NCBI RefSeq assembly: GCF_018596315.1
Contig: NZ_JAHEAG010000002.1
Span: 434,001-498,000 of the forward strand
Length of the DNA: 64,000 nucleotides
Direction of reading: 5' to 3'
Source of the DNA: Bradyrhizobium sp. SRL28
GTDB taxonomy: Bacteria > Pseudomonadota > Alphaproteobacteria > Rhizobiales > Xanthobacteraceae
Shown here: piece by piece, positions 43,811 through 54,565 of the stretch
Numbering within the stretch: the stretch's first letter is position 1
Layout of the letters: each line of letters starts with the position of its first letter
The notes under the pieces: model-generated
Database searches by the model: none
Told to the model about the DNA's origin: nothing
What the model saw: only the letters and a program-made list of their open reading frames with translations
Program-made: the position numbers and the translations under genes

Positions 43811-43984
43811 ATGCGATACCTTGAAGTTTTGCCGGCGACATTGGGCTGGCCGGACGGGTGTTCTTGAGGGAGCCGCACCATACAAGCTGCGCATGGGAGG
43901 GCAACGCCTTCATTTGGCGGGCAGGGCCGGAATTGTGCTAGGATAGGGGGCTGAAGAACCTCACAAAAAAGGGAGTGACATCGC

Positions 43985-44422
43985 ATGGGCGTCAGCGTGG
44001 GCGTGCTCGACCATTTCAACATCCGGACCCGCAATCTTGCCGATACGGTCCGGTTCTATGAAGACGTTCTGGGCCTGGAAAAGGGCGCCCGGCCCAACTT
44101 CGCCTTCCCCGGGGCGTGGATGTATAGCGAGGGCAAGGCGGTGGTGCACCTCGTCGATATCTCCAGCACCGAGGAACCGCAGAAGCCCGATTCCGGCGTC
44201 GTCCACCATGTCGCGTTTGCCAGCTACGGCTTTGACGGCATGAAGCAGCGGCTGGAGCAGAAGGGCATGGCATACGACTCCCGGCAGGTGCCGGGCGGCG
44301 ACCTCTGGCAGATCTTCGTCAATGACCCCAATGGCGTCATGATCGAGCTGAACTACGAGGCTGCCAAGGAGCAGACGGCTGCAGCCCCCGCCGAGCGGCG
44401 CGATGACGTCGGAGCGAGGTAG
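43985..44422 (+). CDS. VOC-family (glyoxalase/dioxygenase superfamily) protein
   Basis: Protein of 145 residues with two beta-alpha-beta-beta-beta modules: 'VLDHFNIRTRNLADTVRFYEDVLGL' and 'VVHHVAFASYGFDGMKQRLEQKG', ending in 'IFVNDPNGVMIELNY'. Candidate metal ligands are His in 'LDHFN', His in 'VHHVAF' and Glu in 'MIELNY'. Divergent from the HIBADH-family gene. It may be a lyase, dioxygenase or isomerase. Confidence 0.88.
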   Translation: MGVSVGVLDHFNIRTRNLADTVRFYEDVLGLEKGARPNFAFPGAWMYSEGKAVVHLVDISSTEEPQKPDSGVVHHVAFASYGFDGMKQRLEQKGMAYDSRQVPGGDLWQIFVNDPNGVMIELNYEAAKEQTAAAPAERRDDVGAR

Positions 44423-44454
44423 CCTTTTGCGCTGAACCGCTCTATGGGTCGCAT

Positions 44455-44700
44455 CGCACTCGAGCATGATCCGGAAAAGTGGGGACCGGTTTTCCCTCGC
44501 GACAAACGCGGAAGCGTTTGCGCGGAGATCATGCTCAAATCAAAGCGATAGAACGGGATGATGTTTCGAAGAAATATCATCACGCTCTAGCGGTTTCGGA
44601 ACGAGACCTGCATTTCGGATTTGCACCGAGGCGGATCGGGTCGCGTCAAGAAAGCGCGTCAATACAAGAGAGTAGGGCCCGGTTCTCAATCAGAACCGAA
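44455..44700. repeat. composite palindromic repeat region before mrp
   Basis: Contains 'GAGCATGATCCGGAAAAGTG' (44461-44480) and its partner 'GATCATGCTC' (44527-44536), a form of the rhizobial repeat usually read as AGCATGATC...GATCATGCT, interrupted by a GC-rich insert. A second hairpin, CGGTTCT - CAATC - AGAACCG (44680-44698), follows. I see no gene in 44423-44720. Confidence 0.55.
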
Positions 44701-44720
44701 GGGCTTCAGGAGATGCGCGA

Positions 44721-45866
44721 GTGAGCGTTACGCAGCAACAGGTTCTCGATTCCCTTGGCCGGGTGGCCTCGCCCCGTGGCGTGCCCCTGACCAATGCCAA
44801 CGTGCTGTCGGAGATCTCGGTCACCGACGGCAAGGTGTTCTTCTCCATCAACGTCGACGCTGCGGAAGCCCGCGCCTGGGAAAGCGTGCGCGCGCAGGCC
44901 GAAGCCGCCGTACGCGCGATCCCCGGTGTCACTGCTGCGATGATCGCGTTGACGGCCGAGCGCAAGCCCGGCTCGCCGCCACCTGCGCCCGCGCCGCATC
45001 GGCATGCGCATTCACATCCTCCCGGCGTGCAACCGGCTTCCGCGCACCGTCCCCCGCAAGGCGGGGCGTCGCCGATGTCGAAGCAGGCGGAGATTCCGGG
45101 CGTTGCCGCCGTCATCGCGGTGGCCTCGGGCAAGGGCGGCGTCGGCAAGTCGACCACCGCGCTCAACCTGGCGCTGGGCCTGCGCGATCTTGGCCTGAGC
45201 GTCGGCCTGCTCGACGCTGACATTTACGGCCCGTCGGTGCCGCGGCTGACCGGCATCAATGAGAAGCCGCGACTCGACGACAACAGGAAGATGATTCCGA
45301 TCCAGCGCTTCGGCCTTGCCATCATGTCGATCGGCTTTCTGGTCGAGGAAGACACCGCGATGATCTGGCGCGGGCCGATGGTGATGTCGGCGATCACCCA
45401 GATGCTGCGCGACGTGGCGTGGGGCACGCTCGATATTCTGGTCGTCGACATGCCGCCCGGCACCGGCGACGCGCAATTGACGCTGGCGCAGAACGTGCCG
45501 CTGAAGGGCGCGGTGATCATCTCGACCCCGCAGGATCTCTCGCTGATCGACGCGCGGCGAGGGCTTGCGATGTTCAAGAAGGTCAACGTGCCGGTGCTCG
45601 GCATCGTCGAGAACATGAGTTACTTCCAGTGCCCCGAATGCGGCACGCGCTCGGACATTTTCGGTCATGGCGGCGCGCGGCACGAAGCGGAGCGGCTGGG
45701 TGTCCCGTTCCTGGGCGAGATCCCGCTGCACATGTCGATCAGGACCACCTCCGATGACGGTAACCCGGTGGTGGCGAGCGAGCCGGACGGCCCGCATGCC
45801 GCGATCTACCGCGCCATCGGGACCAGAGTGCGCGACCAGCTTCAGGGCGCCATCGCCGCGGCCTGA
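44721..45866 (+). CDS. apbC: Mrp/NBP35-family ATP-binding iron-sulphur carrier
   Basis: P-loop Fe-S cluster carrier of 381 residues. An N-terminal MIP18-like (DUF59) domain ('QQVLDSLGRVASPRGVPL') is followed by a His/Pro-rich linker ('PAPHRHAHSHPPG') and the ParA-type ATPase: deviant Walker A 'VASGKGGVGKSTTALNLA', 'LLDADIYGPSVPRL', 'LVVDMPPGTGDAQLTLAQ' and the cluster-binding C-x2-C in 'YFQCPECGTRSDIFG'. Start GTG 44721 with AGGAGA upstream. It serves cytosolic Fe-S protein maturation, relevant to MoaA and other Fe-S enzymes nearby. Confidence 0.93.
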   Translation: MSVTQQQVLDSLGRVASPRGVPLTNANVLSEISVTDGKVFFSINVDAAEARAWESVRAQAEAAVRAIPGVTAAMIALTAERKPGSPPPAPAPHRHAHSHPPGVQPASAHRPPQGGASPMSKQAEIPGVAAVIAVASGKGGVGKSTTALNLALGLRDLGLSVGLLDADIYGPSVPRLTGINEKPRLDDNRKMIPIQRFGLAIMSIGFLVEEDTAMIWRGPMVMSAITQMLRDVAWGTLDILVVDMPPGTGDAQLTLAQNVPLKGAVIISTPQDLSLIDARRGLAMFKKVNVPVLGIVENMSYFQCPECGTRSDIFGHGGARHEAERLGVPFLGEIPLHMSIRTTSDDGNPVVASEPDGPHAAIYRAIGTRVRDQLQGAIAAA

Positions 45867-46048
45867 GGCCCTTATCCGCGCCTCCTAAGACTTTGGTTTA
45901 ATCAGTACAGTCATGCCTTTGTCGCGTTTTCGATAGCCAACTTCCGTGTTAAAGCGCCCCCGCCAGAGCGCCCCGGATGACGTGGAATTCGCCCGCCGGA
46001 GGACATGCTCGAGGATTATGGGAAACGTCCCGTCTTAAGGAGACTTGA

Positions 46049-47137
<1,089 letters not shown>

Positions 47138-47161
47138 TTACGCCTTAAGTCGTAGAAAGCA

Positions 47162-47192
47162 GCCCGGCCTTCGCAAGAAGGCCGGGCTTTTT
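47162..47192 (+). terminator. Rho-independent terminator after dctP copy 1
   Basis: Stem GCCCGGCCTT - CGCAAG - AAGGCCGGGC followed by five T, 24 bases after the stop. Confidence 0.9.
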
Positions 47193-47302
47193 CGTTTGCC
47201 CCGTATAGTTCGGGATGGAAATCGGGAACCGGATGTTCCATGCTGGCTATGAAGGCCTCGCCAAGAAGGCCACGGCACGCATCACCAACAGGGATGGATT
47301 CA

Positions 47303-48391
47303 ATGAAAAGAAGAGATTTTCTTAAAGTAACTGGCATTGGCGCGGCTGGCGCCGCAACGCTGGCGGCTCCCGCCATCGCACAATCGATGCCGGAGCTCAA
47401 ATGGCGCCTGACGGCTAGCTGGCCAAAGTCGCTCGACACGCTGTGGGGCGGCGTTGAGTTGATGGCCAAGCTCGTTGGCGAAGCCACAGATAACAAGTTC
47501 CAGGTCCAGGCTTTCGCCGGCGGCGAAATCGTTCCCGGCCTGCAGGTGCTCGATGCCGTGCAGAACGGCACCGTCGAGATGGGCCACACCGCGTCCTACT
47601 ATTATTTCGGCAAGGACCCGACCTTTGCCTTCGGCACGGCGGTGCCGTTCGGCCCCAACCAGCGCCTCAACCAGGCCTGGTACATGCTCGGGGGCGGAAG
47701 GGACCTGCTCAACCAGTTCTACAAGAGCTACAACGTCACCTCGTTTCTGGCTGGCAACACCGGCTGCCAGATGGGCGGTTGGTTCCGAAAGGAAATCAAC
47801 ACCGTCGACGATCTGAAGGGATTGAAGATGCGCATCGGCGGCTTTGCCGGCCGCGTGATGCAGAAACTCGGCGTCGTGCCGCAGCAGCTTGCCGGCGGCG
47901 ACATCTATCCCGCGCTGGAAAAAGGCACGATCGATGCGGCGGAATGGGTCGGGCCTTATGACGACGAGAAGCTCGGCTTCAACAAGGTCGCGCCGCATTA
48001 TTACTATCCCGGCTGGTGGGAAGGCGGACCGATGCTGCTCGGGCTCGTCAACCTGGATAAATGGAACTCGCTGCCGAAACACTATCAAAGCGTCCTTGAG
48101 CAGGCGGGGCAGGCCGCCAATAGCTGGATGATGGCCAAATACGACCAGGGCAATCCGCCGGCGCTGAAGAAGCTGCTGGCAGGCGGCACCAAGCTGCATG
48201 CCTTCTCGCCGCCGATCATGCAGGCCTGCCTGAAGGCGACCAAGGAATTGTACGCCGAGACGTCGGCGAGCAATCCCAATTTCAAGAAAGTGCTGGAATC
48301 GATGAACTCGTTCACGGCCAACGGATACCAGTGGTTCCAGGTCGCCGAGCTCGGTTACGACAGCTTCATGGCGCGCAATCCGCAAGGCTGA
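47303..48391 (+). CDS. TRAP transporter substrate-binding protein DctP, copy 2
   Basis: Second 362-residue DctP paralogue, with the Tat-type signal '[20 protein letters not shown]' from ATG 47303. It shares most of its length with copy 1, for example '[20 protein letters not shown]' and '[18 protein letters not shown]' against 'FAKV', and differs in ligand-side segments such as 'GHTASYYYFGKDPTFAFGTA' compared with '[20 protein letters not shown]'. Tandem duplication with divergence is the simplest origin. Its own terminator lies at 48414. Confidence 0.93.
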   Translation: MKRRDFLKVTGIGAAGAATLAAPAIAQSMPELKWRLTASWPKSLDTLWGGVELMAKLVGEATDNKFQVQAFAGGEIVPGLQVLDAVQNGTVEMGHTASYYYFGKDPTFAFGTAVPFGPNQRLNQAWYMLGGGRDLLNQFYKSYNVTSFLAGNTGCQMGGWFRKEINTVDDLKGLKMRIGGFAGRVMQKLGVVPQQLAGGDIYPALEKGTIDAAEWVGPYDDEKLGFNKVAPHYYYPGWWEGGPMLLGLVNLDKWNSLPKHYQSVLEQAGQAANSWMMAKYDQGNPPALKKLLAGGTKLHAFSPPIMQACLKATKELYAETSASNPNFKKVLESMNSFTANGYQWFQVAELGYDSFMARNPQG

Positions 48392-48413
48392 TCGCACGCA
48401 ACAGCCACAAGCG

Positions 48414-48443
48414 AAACCCCGGAGCGAATGCTCCGGGGTTTTC
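48414..48443 (+). terminator. Rho-independent terminator after dctP copy 2
   Basis: Stem CCCCGGAGC - GAAT - GCTCCGGGG followed by TTTT, 23 bases after the stop. It also separates dctP from the converging dctM. Confidence 0.9.
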
Positions 48444-48621
48444 TTTTCCGAGCTGTCGTCACCCGCCTTGTGCGCAATTGCGCACTGGGGCGGGTGACCC
48501 AGTATTCCAGAGACCGGAGCTGGAGCCGAGAAGCCGCGGAGTATTGGATGCCCCGCCGGAGCCTGTCATCGGGCGGCGCTTCGCGCCGACCCGGTGGCGG
48601 GGCATGACGAAAAGTGCGCCG

Positions 48622-50223
48622 CTACTGTTTCGGCCCGCCGAAATCGAGCGGTGGCAGTTCGATCTGCGGCACCTCGATCCTGACTTTGCTGAGATCGACG
48701 TCGAGCGGCTTGTCGAGCAGGGCGGTTACCACGACCGGGAAAGCGATCACGATCGCCACCATGATGGCCTGCAGGCCGATCCAGGGCAGGGCGCCCCAAT
48801 AGATGTCGGAACTCTTCACTTCCTTCGGCGCAACACCACGCAGATAGAACAGCGCGAAGCCGAACGGCGGGTGCAGGAACGATGTCTGCATGTTGACGCA
48901 GAGCATGACGCCGAACCAGATCAGGGCGGCATCCGGCCCCACCACGGGCGCCAGCACCTTCTGCGCGATCGGCGCCACCATCGGCAGGATGATGAAGGCG
49001 ATCTCGAAGAAGTCGAGGAAGAATGCCAGGAAGAAGATGAAGAGGTTGATGAAGATCAGGAAGCCCCAGACGCCACCCGGAATCGAGGTCAAATGGTGCT
49101 CGAGCCAGACGCCGCCATTGACGCCGAGGAATACCACCGAGAAGCAGGTCGACCCGATCAGGATGAAGACCACCATGGTGGAGAGGCGCATGGTCGATTC
49201 GTAGCCCTGCTTGATCAGGTCGCGCAGGTCCGGAATGCGGACGGCTTCGAGGCAGAGCCACACGACGGCGAGATAGAGCACCGCGAACGTCAGTTTCAAC
49301 ACCTTGCCTTCGCCGACGAGAATTCCGACGATCACGGCGGCGCCGGTGGCGGCGATGCCGACGAGGAGCATCTTGTGCCCCTTGCTGCTCAGATCCTTGT
49401 GGTGGATTGCGGCGAGAACGATCGCGCCAATCGCGCCCATCGCACCGGCTTCCGTGGGGGTGGCCAGGCCCATCATCATGGTGCCTAACACCACGAAGAT
49501 CAGCACGGCAGAGGGAATGATGCCCATCAGGCATTTGCGCCAGAGCGGCCAGCCCCGCAGTGTCAGCGCGTCCCTGGGCACCGCCGGGACGTGATGGGGC
49601 AGGAAGATACTCAGAACGAACGTGTAGCCGGCGAACAGCGCGATCTGCAGGAGCGACGGCCCCCAGGCGCCGAGATACATGTCGCCGACCGATTTGCCGA
49701 GCTGGTCGGCCATCACGATCAGCACCAGCGAAGGCGGTACCAACTGGGTGATGGTGCCGGATGCGGCCAGCACGCCGGTGATGTAGCGAACATTGTAGCC
49801 GTAGCGGAGCATCACCGGCATCGAGATCAGCGCCATGGCGATGACCTGCGCCGCCACCGTGCCGGTGATCGCACCGAGGATGAAGCCGACGATGATGACG
49901 GAATAGCCGAGACCGCCGCGGATCGGGCCGAACAGCTGGCCCATCGAATCCAGCATGTCTTCGGCTAGACCGCACCGCTCGAGGACAGAGCCCATGAAGG
50001 TGAAGAAGGGAATCGCAAGCAGCAATTCGTTGGAAAGCACGCCGCCGAAAATGCGACCGGGAATGGCCTGCAGGAAGTTCATGTCGAAGAAGCCGAGATA
50101 GATCGACAGGAACCCGAACGACAGCCCGAGCGCGGCCAGCGTGAAGGCCACCGGGAAGCCGATCAGCATGGCCAGAATCAAGCCGCCGAACATCAGCGGC
50201 GGCATCATGTCCAGCGTGATCAT
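48622..50223 (-). CDS. TRAP transporter large permease DctM
   Basis: Large membrane subunit of 533 residues with about twelve hydrophobic helices. Features of the family: 'PPLMFGGLILAMLIGFPVAF' at the N-terminus, 'IPFFTFMGSVLERCGLAEDM', 'GGLGYSVIIVGFILGAITGTVAA' and 'GATTPTEAGAMG'-like 'GLATPTEAGAMGAIGA', then a C-terminal 'LCVNMQTSFLHPPFGFALFYLRGVAP'. The central loop is longer than in the classic DctM. Its start overlaps the DctQ stop by four bases. Confidence 0.92.
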   Translation of the reverse strand: MITLDMMPPLMFGGLILAMLIGFPVAFTLAALGLSFGFLSIYLGFFDMNFLQAIPGRIFGGVLSNELLLAIPFFTFMGSVLERCGLAEDMLDSMGQLFGPIRGGLGYSVIIVGFILGAITGTVAAQVIAMALISMPVMLRYGYNVRYITGVLAASGTITQLVPPSLVLIVMADQLGKSVGDMYLGAWGPSLLQIALFAGYTFVLSIFLPHHVPAVPRDALTLRGWPLWRKCLMGIIPSAVLIFVVLGTMMMGLATPTEAGAMGAIGAIVLAAIHHKDLSSKGHKMLLVGIAATGAAVIVGILVGEGKVLKLTFAVLYLAVVWLCLEAVRIPDLRDLIKQGYESTMRLSTMVVFILIGSTCFSVVFLGVNGGVWLEHHLTSIPGGVWGFLIFINLFIFFLAFFLDFFEIAFIILPMVAPIAQKVLAPVVGPDAALIWFGVMLCVNMQTSFLHPPFGFALFYLRGVAPKEVKSSDIYWGALPWIGLQAIMVAIVIAFPVVVTALLDKPLDVDLSKVRIEVPQIELPPLDFGGPKQ

Positions 50224-50759
50224 TGGGTAGGCCTCTCATACTTCGCATCGATCACGACATAACCCTTCAGTGCAGCGATGCGCTTGATCACCTCGGAGAC
50301 GCCTTGCAGCGCCAGGAAAACAAAGCCGACGGGAACGACGAGCTTGATCGGCCAGCGCAGCAGGCCGCCGGCATTGCTCGAGGTCTCGCCGACGGCGTAG
50401 GCCTGCATGAAGAACGGCCACGACAGATAGCTGAGCAATAGGCAGGCCGGGATCAGGAAGCACAGCGTGCCGATCAGGTCGAGCCAGAGCTGGCCGCGCT
50501 CGGACAGCATCAGATAGAGAATTTCGACGCGAACATGCTCGTTCTTCTTGAACGTATAGGAGGCGCCGAACATCACGAAGATGGCGAACATGTACCACTG
50601 CAATTCGAGCCAGCTGTTGGAACTGTAGCCGAAGGCGTAGCGGATCATCGCGTTGGCGGCGCTCACCACGCAGGCTGCGAGCACGAGCCAGTTGCAGACG
50701 CCGCCTAGTTTCTCATTGATCCAATCGATTGAGTTACTCAGTGCCAACAATGGGCGCAT
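50220..50759 (-). CDS. TRAP transporter small permease DctQ
   Basis: Four-helix membrane subunit of 179 residues. 'SNSWLELQWYMFAIFVMFGASYTFKKNEHVRVEILY' contains the conserved DctQ core (x-E-x-Q-W-Y and E-H-V-R-V-x) near residue 50, with a periplasmic/interfacial loop and final helix 'LKLVVPVGFVFLALQGV' type. First gene of the minus-strand dctQM unit, converging on the two dctP genes. Confidence 0.92.
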   Translation of the reverse strand: MRPLLALSNSIDWINEKLGGVCNWLVLAACVVSAANAMIRYAFGYSSNSWLELQWYMFAIFVMFGASYTFKKNEHVRVEILYLMLSERGQLWLDLIGTLCFLIPACLLLSYLSWPFFMQAYAVGETSSNAGGLLRWPIKLVVPVGFVFLALQGVSEVIKRIAALKGYVVIDAKYERPTQ

Positions 50760-51137
50760 TACGCTCTCCTCGGACGCGTCATCGACGCGTGCCGGATGTC
50801 TTCATTGATATTGCGTTGCCATCTCGCGCCGGGCGCCTGGAGCTGCCACCATGCACCAAGCGCGCAAGGCCGCTCTCGCGTGAAAAACGCGCGAGTCCGC
50901 AACTCATTCGCAGATGCGATTGCAACGATAGTCCTCCCCCGTCTCGCGCTACCGCTGTCTTGACTGCAACCTAAGGGCTGCAGCGGCCTGTCCCGGCCGT
51001 GCTGGCGTGAAGCAGGCGCACCATTTCAGCGCGCCGCGGCGGCGTCAATCGGAAAATGGACAAATTGACGCGGGGATTAATTGATTGGTTGGCCTGATAA
51101 ATCCGCGTTGGGGCGGATGATAAATTAATCAGCGAAC
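50760..51137. other. intergenic region upstream of dctQM
   Basis: About 380 bases between moaA and dctQ, both minus strand, presumably holding the dctQM promoter. AT-rich sequence with TTAATTGATT and TAAATTAATC near 51075-51130. No gene, terminator or riboswitch recognised. Confidence 0.4.
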
Positions 51138-52166
51138 TCAGCCGCCGGTCACGCTCATGTGGCGAGAGACGCTTGGGCGGTTATGCCGGCGGTCGATGAT
51201 GAAGTCGTGGCCCTTCGGCTTCAGCCCGATGGCGCGATCGATCGCGGCTGACAGCAAATCGTTGTCGGAGGAAGCCCGCAACGGTTTGCGCAAATCCGAG
51301 GCATCCTCGTGGCCAAGGCAGGTGTGCAGCGTGCCGGTGCAGGTGATCCGCACCCGGTTACAGGACTCGCAGAAATTATGCGTCATCGGCGTGATGAAGC
51401 CGAGCTTGCCGCCGGTCTCGGCAACGCGAACGTAGCGGGCGGGGCCGCCTGTATCGTCGTCGAGATCGGTCAGCGTGTAGTGCTTGGCGAGGCGGGCGCG
51501 CAGAAGCGACAGCGGCACGTACTGATCGATGCGGCCTTCGCCGATGTCGCCCATCGGCATGACTTCGATCAGCGTCAGCGCCATGCCCTTGCCGTGCGCC
51601 CATTCCATCAGCGAGGGGATTTCCTCCTCGTTCATGTTCTTCAACGCCACCGCGTTGATCTTGACCGCAAGGCCCGCGTCGCGCGCGGCCTCGATGCCGG
51701 CCAACACCTTGTCGAGATCGCCCCAGCGCGTGATGGCGCGGAACTTCTGCGCATCGAGCGTGTCGAGCGAGACATTGACGCGGCGAACGCCGCAGTCGCG
51801 CAATTCGCCGGCGAAGCGCGCCAGTTGTGAAGCGTTGGTGGTCAACGTCAGTTCATCGAGCGCGCCGCTTGAAAGATGCCGCGACAGCGAGCGCACCAGC
51901 GACATCACGTTGCGTCGGACCAGCGGCTCGCCGCCGGTGAGGCGGATCTTGCGCACGCCCTTGGCGATGAAGGCCGAGCACAGCCGGTCGAGTTCTTCCA
52001 GCGTCAGCAGGTCCTTCTTCGGCAGGAACGTCATGTCCTCGGACATGCAGTAGAAGCAGCGCAGGTCGCAGCGATCGGTCACCGACACGCGCAGATACCG
52101 GATGGTCCGACCGAACGGATCGACCATCGGCTGGAACAACTGATTGGGTGACGGGAATCCGCTCAT
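51138..52166 (-). CDS. moaA: GTP 3',8-cyclase (molybdenum cofactor biosynthesis)
   Basis: Radical SAM enzyme of 342 residues, first step of molybdopterin synthesis. The N-terminal SAM cluster motif is '[17 protein letters not shown]' (C-x3-C-x2-C), with '[14 protein letters not shown]' and '[14 protein letters not shown]'; the C-terminal substrate cluster is '[20 protein letters not shown]' (C-x2-C-x13-C), and the protein ends in the essential 'GG'. Complete and normal length. It is relevant here because the island hydroxylase at 16031-20366 needs this cofactor. Confidence 0.96.
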   Translation of the reverse strand: MSGFPSPNQLFQPMVDPFGRTIRYLRVSVTDRCDLRCFYCMSEDMTFLPKKDLLTLEELDRLCSAFIAKGVRKIRLTGGEPLVRRNVMSLVRSLSRHLSSGALDELTLTTNASQLARFAGELRDCGVRRVNVSLDTLDAQKFRAITRWGDLDKVLAGIEAARDAGLAVKINAVALKNMNEEEIPSLMEWAHGKGMALTLIEVMPMGDIGEGRIDQYVPLSLLRARLAKHYTLTDLDDDTGGPARYVRVAETGGKLGFITPMTHNFCESCNRVRITCTGTLHTCLGHEDASDLRKPLRASSDNDLLSAAIDRAIGLKPKGHDFIIDRRHNRPSVSRHMSVTGG

Positions 52167-52301
52167 TCAGGCTGCCTTGCAACTGACTTGTACCGGGGTC
52201 TTCACGCGTAGCTCGCTAGCATAATCTAGGCACGTTGTAAGGCGCCTACAATCAGCAAGCTTGCGGGTGCAGTTGCGAGATCCGGCAGGGGCCGCCGCGA
52301 T

Positions 52302-52730
52302 TCAGCGGGCCGCGGGCTGGGCGGGGGCCGGCGCCGCAGCCGCCTTCGGCTTCTTCGGCCGCATCGGCTTGCGCGCCTTCGGCGGCGGCGCAGCCGGCTT
52401 GAGTTCCGCGAACACCGGGCTCGGCTCGATGATGGTCGTCGCTGGCGAGGCAAAATCGCCGGGATTGCGGATCACCTGGACAGGAACCGTGACCGGCTGG
52501 AACTTGGGGCTTGCGAAGGTGACGGAGAAGCCGGCGTCGGGCGCGGGCACGTCGACCGAGCAGGGGGTTTTGCAGGCCGGTCCGAGCGAGGTCGTGGCAT
52601 CCGCTCCCGGTGGCGCCGAGTCCAGCGCAACCTTCACCAGCGGCGGCGCCGGCTTGAAGGAATCAAGGGAAAACGACGAGCATCCGGCGAGGCTCGCCCC
52701 GGTGACGGCAATCGCGATGACACGACGCAT
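52302..52730 (-). CDS. hypothetical lipoprotein
   Basis: Protein of 142 residues from ATG 52730 with a lipobox ('VTGASLAGCSS', Cys about residue 17). The mature part resembles a short PEGA-like beta domain ('KVALDSAPPGADATTSLGPA', 'CKTPCSVDVPAPDAGFSVTF') with a Cys pair, then a Pro/Ala/Lys-rich tail. Likely attached to a membrane facing the periplasm. Earlier starts lie in non-coding-like sequence. Function unknown. Confidence 0.75.
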   Translation of the reverse strand: MRRVIAIAVTGASLAGCSSFSLDSFKPAPPLVKVALDSAPPGADATTSLGPACKTPCSVDVPAPDAGFSVTFASPKFQPVTVPVQVIRNPGDFASPATTIIEPSPVFAELKPAAPPPKARKPMRPKKPKAAAAPAPAQPAAR

Positions 52731-52883
52731 GATCGACCACTCTGACTTGCGGCCAATCGGCCACAATCCCCAATGGCGAACCGTAGGAGTGCGAGGGCAG
52801 AGTTGCAACCAGTACGGGCAAAAATGCTGAAGAATGGTTAACGCCGAACATTAGCGCTCCAATACACCCAAGAAATCAGATGG

Positions 52884-53570
52884 TTAGGTCCGAGACGTCA
52901 CCTTGCTGAGGCTCTCCACTGCTGCCGGAAGCTCGCGCATATGTGCGATCAGCCGGTCGGGCTTCAATTCGGCGATCGGCACATCGGTATATCCGAACTC
53001 GACCCCGATCACTGGAATGCCGGCCCGCCTCGCCACGCCGACGTCGGGGCCGGCGTCGCCCACCATGATGGTCGCAGCCATATCGCCGCCCGCCCGCGCC
53101 ACCGTCTGCTGCAGGATGATGGGATCGGGCTTGGAGACGCCAAACGTGTCGGCGCCGCAGATGGCGGAAAATCGTCCGCTCAGGCCCAGTTGGTCGAGCA
53201 GCCGCTTCGACAGCCATTCCAGCTTGTTGGTGCACACCGCGAAGCGGCAACCCAGTGCCGCAAGCTCGTCGAGCGCGGCTTCCAGCCCCTCGAACGGCCG
53301 CGAGGCGTCGGCGATGTGGGCGGCGTAATAGTCGATGAAATCCTTTGTCAGGCGGTTGACGTCCTCCACGCTCATCATGCGGCCTTCCAGTTCGAGCCCG
53401 CGCTCGATCAGCTTGCGGGCCCCGGCGCCGATCATGTTGCGTGCCGATTTCAGCGGCACCGGTGGCATGCCTTCACGGTCGAGCACGAAATTGAGCGCGG
53501 CGATCAGGTCGGGCGCGGTGTCGACGAGGGTGCCGTCGAGGTCGAAGACAATGGTGCGGGGAAGGGTCAT
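52884..53570 (-). CDS. gph: phosphoglycolate phosphatase (HAD family)
   Basis: HAD-like hydrolase of 228 residues that would dephosphorylate 2-phosphoglycolate. Motif I 'IVFDLDGTLVDTAPDL' near residue 6, motif II Thr in 'FAVCTNKLEWLS', motif III Lys in 'GVSKPDP' and motif IV 'TIMVGDAGPDVGVARRAG' are all present; the helical cap lies between motifs I and II. Motif IV has 'GDAGPD' where 'GDSxxD' is commoner. Divergent from the SDR gene at 53637. Confidence 0.9.
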   Translation of the reverse strand: MTLPRTIVFDLDGTLVDTAPDLIAALNFVLDREGMPPVPLKSARNMIGAGARKLIERGLELEGRMMSVEDVNRLTKDFIDYYAAHIADASRPFEGLEAALDELAALGCRFAVCTNKLEWLSKRLLDQLGLSGRFSAICGADTFGVSKPDPIILQQTVARAGGDMAATIMVGDAGPDVGVARRAGIPVIGVEFGYTDVPIAELKPDRLIAHMRELPAAVESLSKVTSRT

Positions 53571-53636
53571 GGGAATTCGCTAGCGGCAGACAAAGCATCA
53601 TGCAAGTAGGGAACTCAAAATCCGGGAGGAGCAACC

Positions 53637-54473
53637 ATGCGAGAGCTTGCGGGCAAGACAGCCTTTGTGACTGGAGGGGCTGCAGGGATCGGGCTGGCGC
53701 TCGGCCGGGCGTTTGCGCAGGCCGGCATGAAAGTGATGCTGGCCGATATCGAGACGGATGCACTGCAGGCTGCCGTCAAAAGCCTGCAGGAAATCTCTCC
53801 CGACATAAGCGGCACCATCTGCGATGTGGCCGACGCCGCAAGCGTCGAGCGCGCGGCGAAGGCCTCGTTCGATGCGTTCGGGCACGTGCATGTCGTGTGC
53901 AACAATGCGGGCGTGGCTGCCGGCGGCGGTATCGACGACATCTCGCTGGATAATTGGCGATGGGTCATCGACGTCAACCTGATGGGCGTGCTCCACGGCA
54001 TCAAAAGCTTTCTGCCGCATATCCGCGCCCACGGCGAAGGCGGTCATATCGTCAACACCGCATCGATGGCGGGTATGCAGACCGGATTGGGATTCAGCCC
54101 CTATGGGGCGACCAAATTTGCGGTCGTCAGCATGTCTGAAGGCCTTAGCCTTCAGCTCAAGCCACTCGGCATCGGCGTGAGCGTCCTGTGTCCGAGTTTT
54201 GTCCGCACCCGCATCGGCGAAAGCGGGCGCAATCGCCCCGCGCGCTACGGGCAGTCGCAGCCGCTCGATCCTGCCAGCCCGGCGGCCGCCCTGGTGGCCG
54301 AGATTGCCCGTAATATCGACGCCGGACTTGAGCCCGATGCGGTCGCCGCGCGCGTGCTCGCAGCGATCCGGGATGATGAGCTCTATATTTTCACCCATCC
54401 CGGCATGCGGGCCGAGGTGGAGGGGCGCTTTGGCGCGATTCTGGCCGCGATGGACCGGGTTTCACCCCCATAA
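53637..54473 (+). CDS. SDR-family oxidoreductase
   Basis: Classical short-chain dehydrogenase of 278 residues. 'FVTGGAAGIGLALGRAFAQ' binds the nucleotide, with Asp in 'MLADIETDA' suggesting NAD preference; 'NNAGVAAGGG', Ser in 'IVNTASMAG' and 'SPYGATKFAVVSMSEGLS' (YxxxK) complete the active site. GGGAGGA precedes the ATG. Substrate unknown. Unlike the SDR at 1239, this one has an intact catalytic triad. Confidence 0.92.
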   Translation: MRELAGKTAFVTGGAAGIGLALGRAFAQAGMKVMLADIETDALQAAVKSLQEISPDISGTICDVADAASVERAAKASFDAFGHVHVVCNNAGVAAGGGIDDISLDNWRWVIDVNLMGVLHGIKSFLPHIRAHGEGGHIVNTASMAGMQTGLGFSPYGATKFAVVSMSEGLSLQLKPLGIGVSVLCPSFVRTRIGESGRNRPARYGQSQPLDPASPAAALVAEIARNIDAGLEPDAVAARVLAAIRDDELYIFTHPGMRAEVEGRFGAILAAMDRVSPP

Positions 54474-54565
54474 TCCTTCTCACGCAAGATCTTAAGCGCT
54501 GTTCCCAAGACCAAAACGACGCTAGAGAAACGTCACCGGCGGGTTCTTGAGAGGCATCGTCAGCA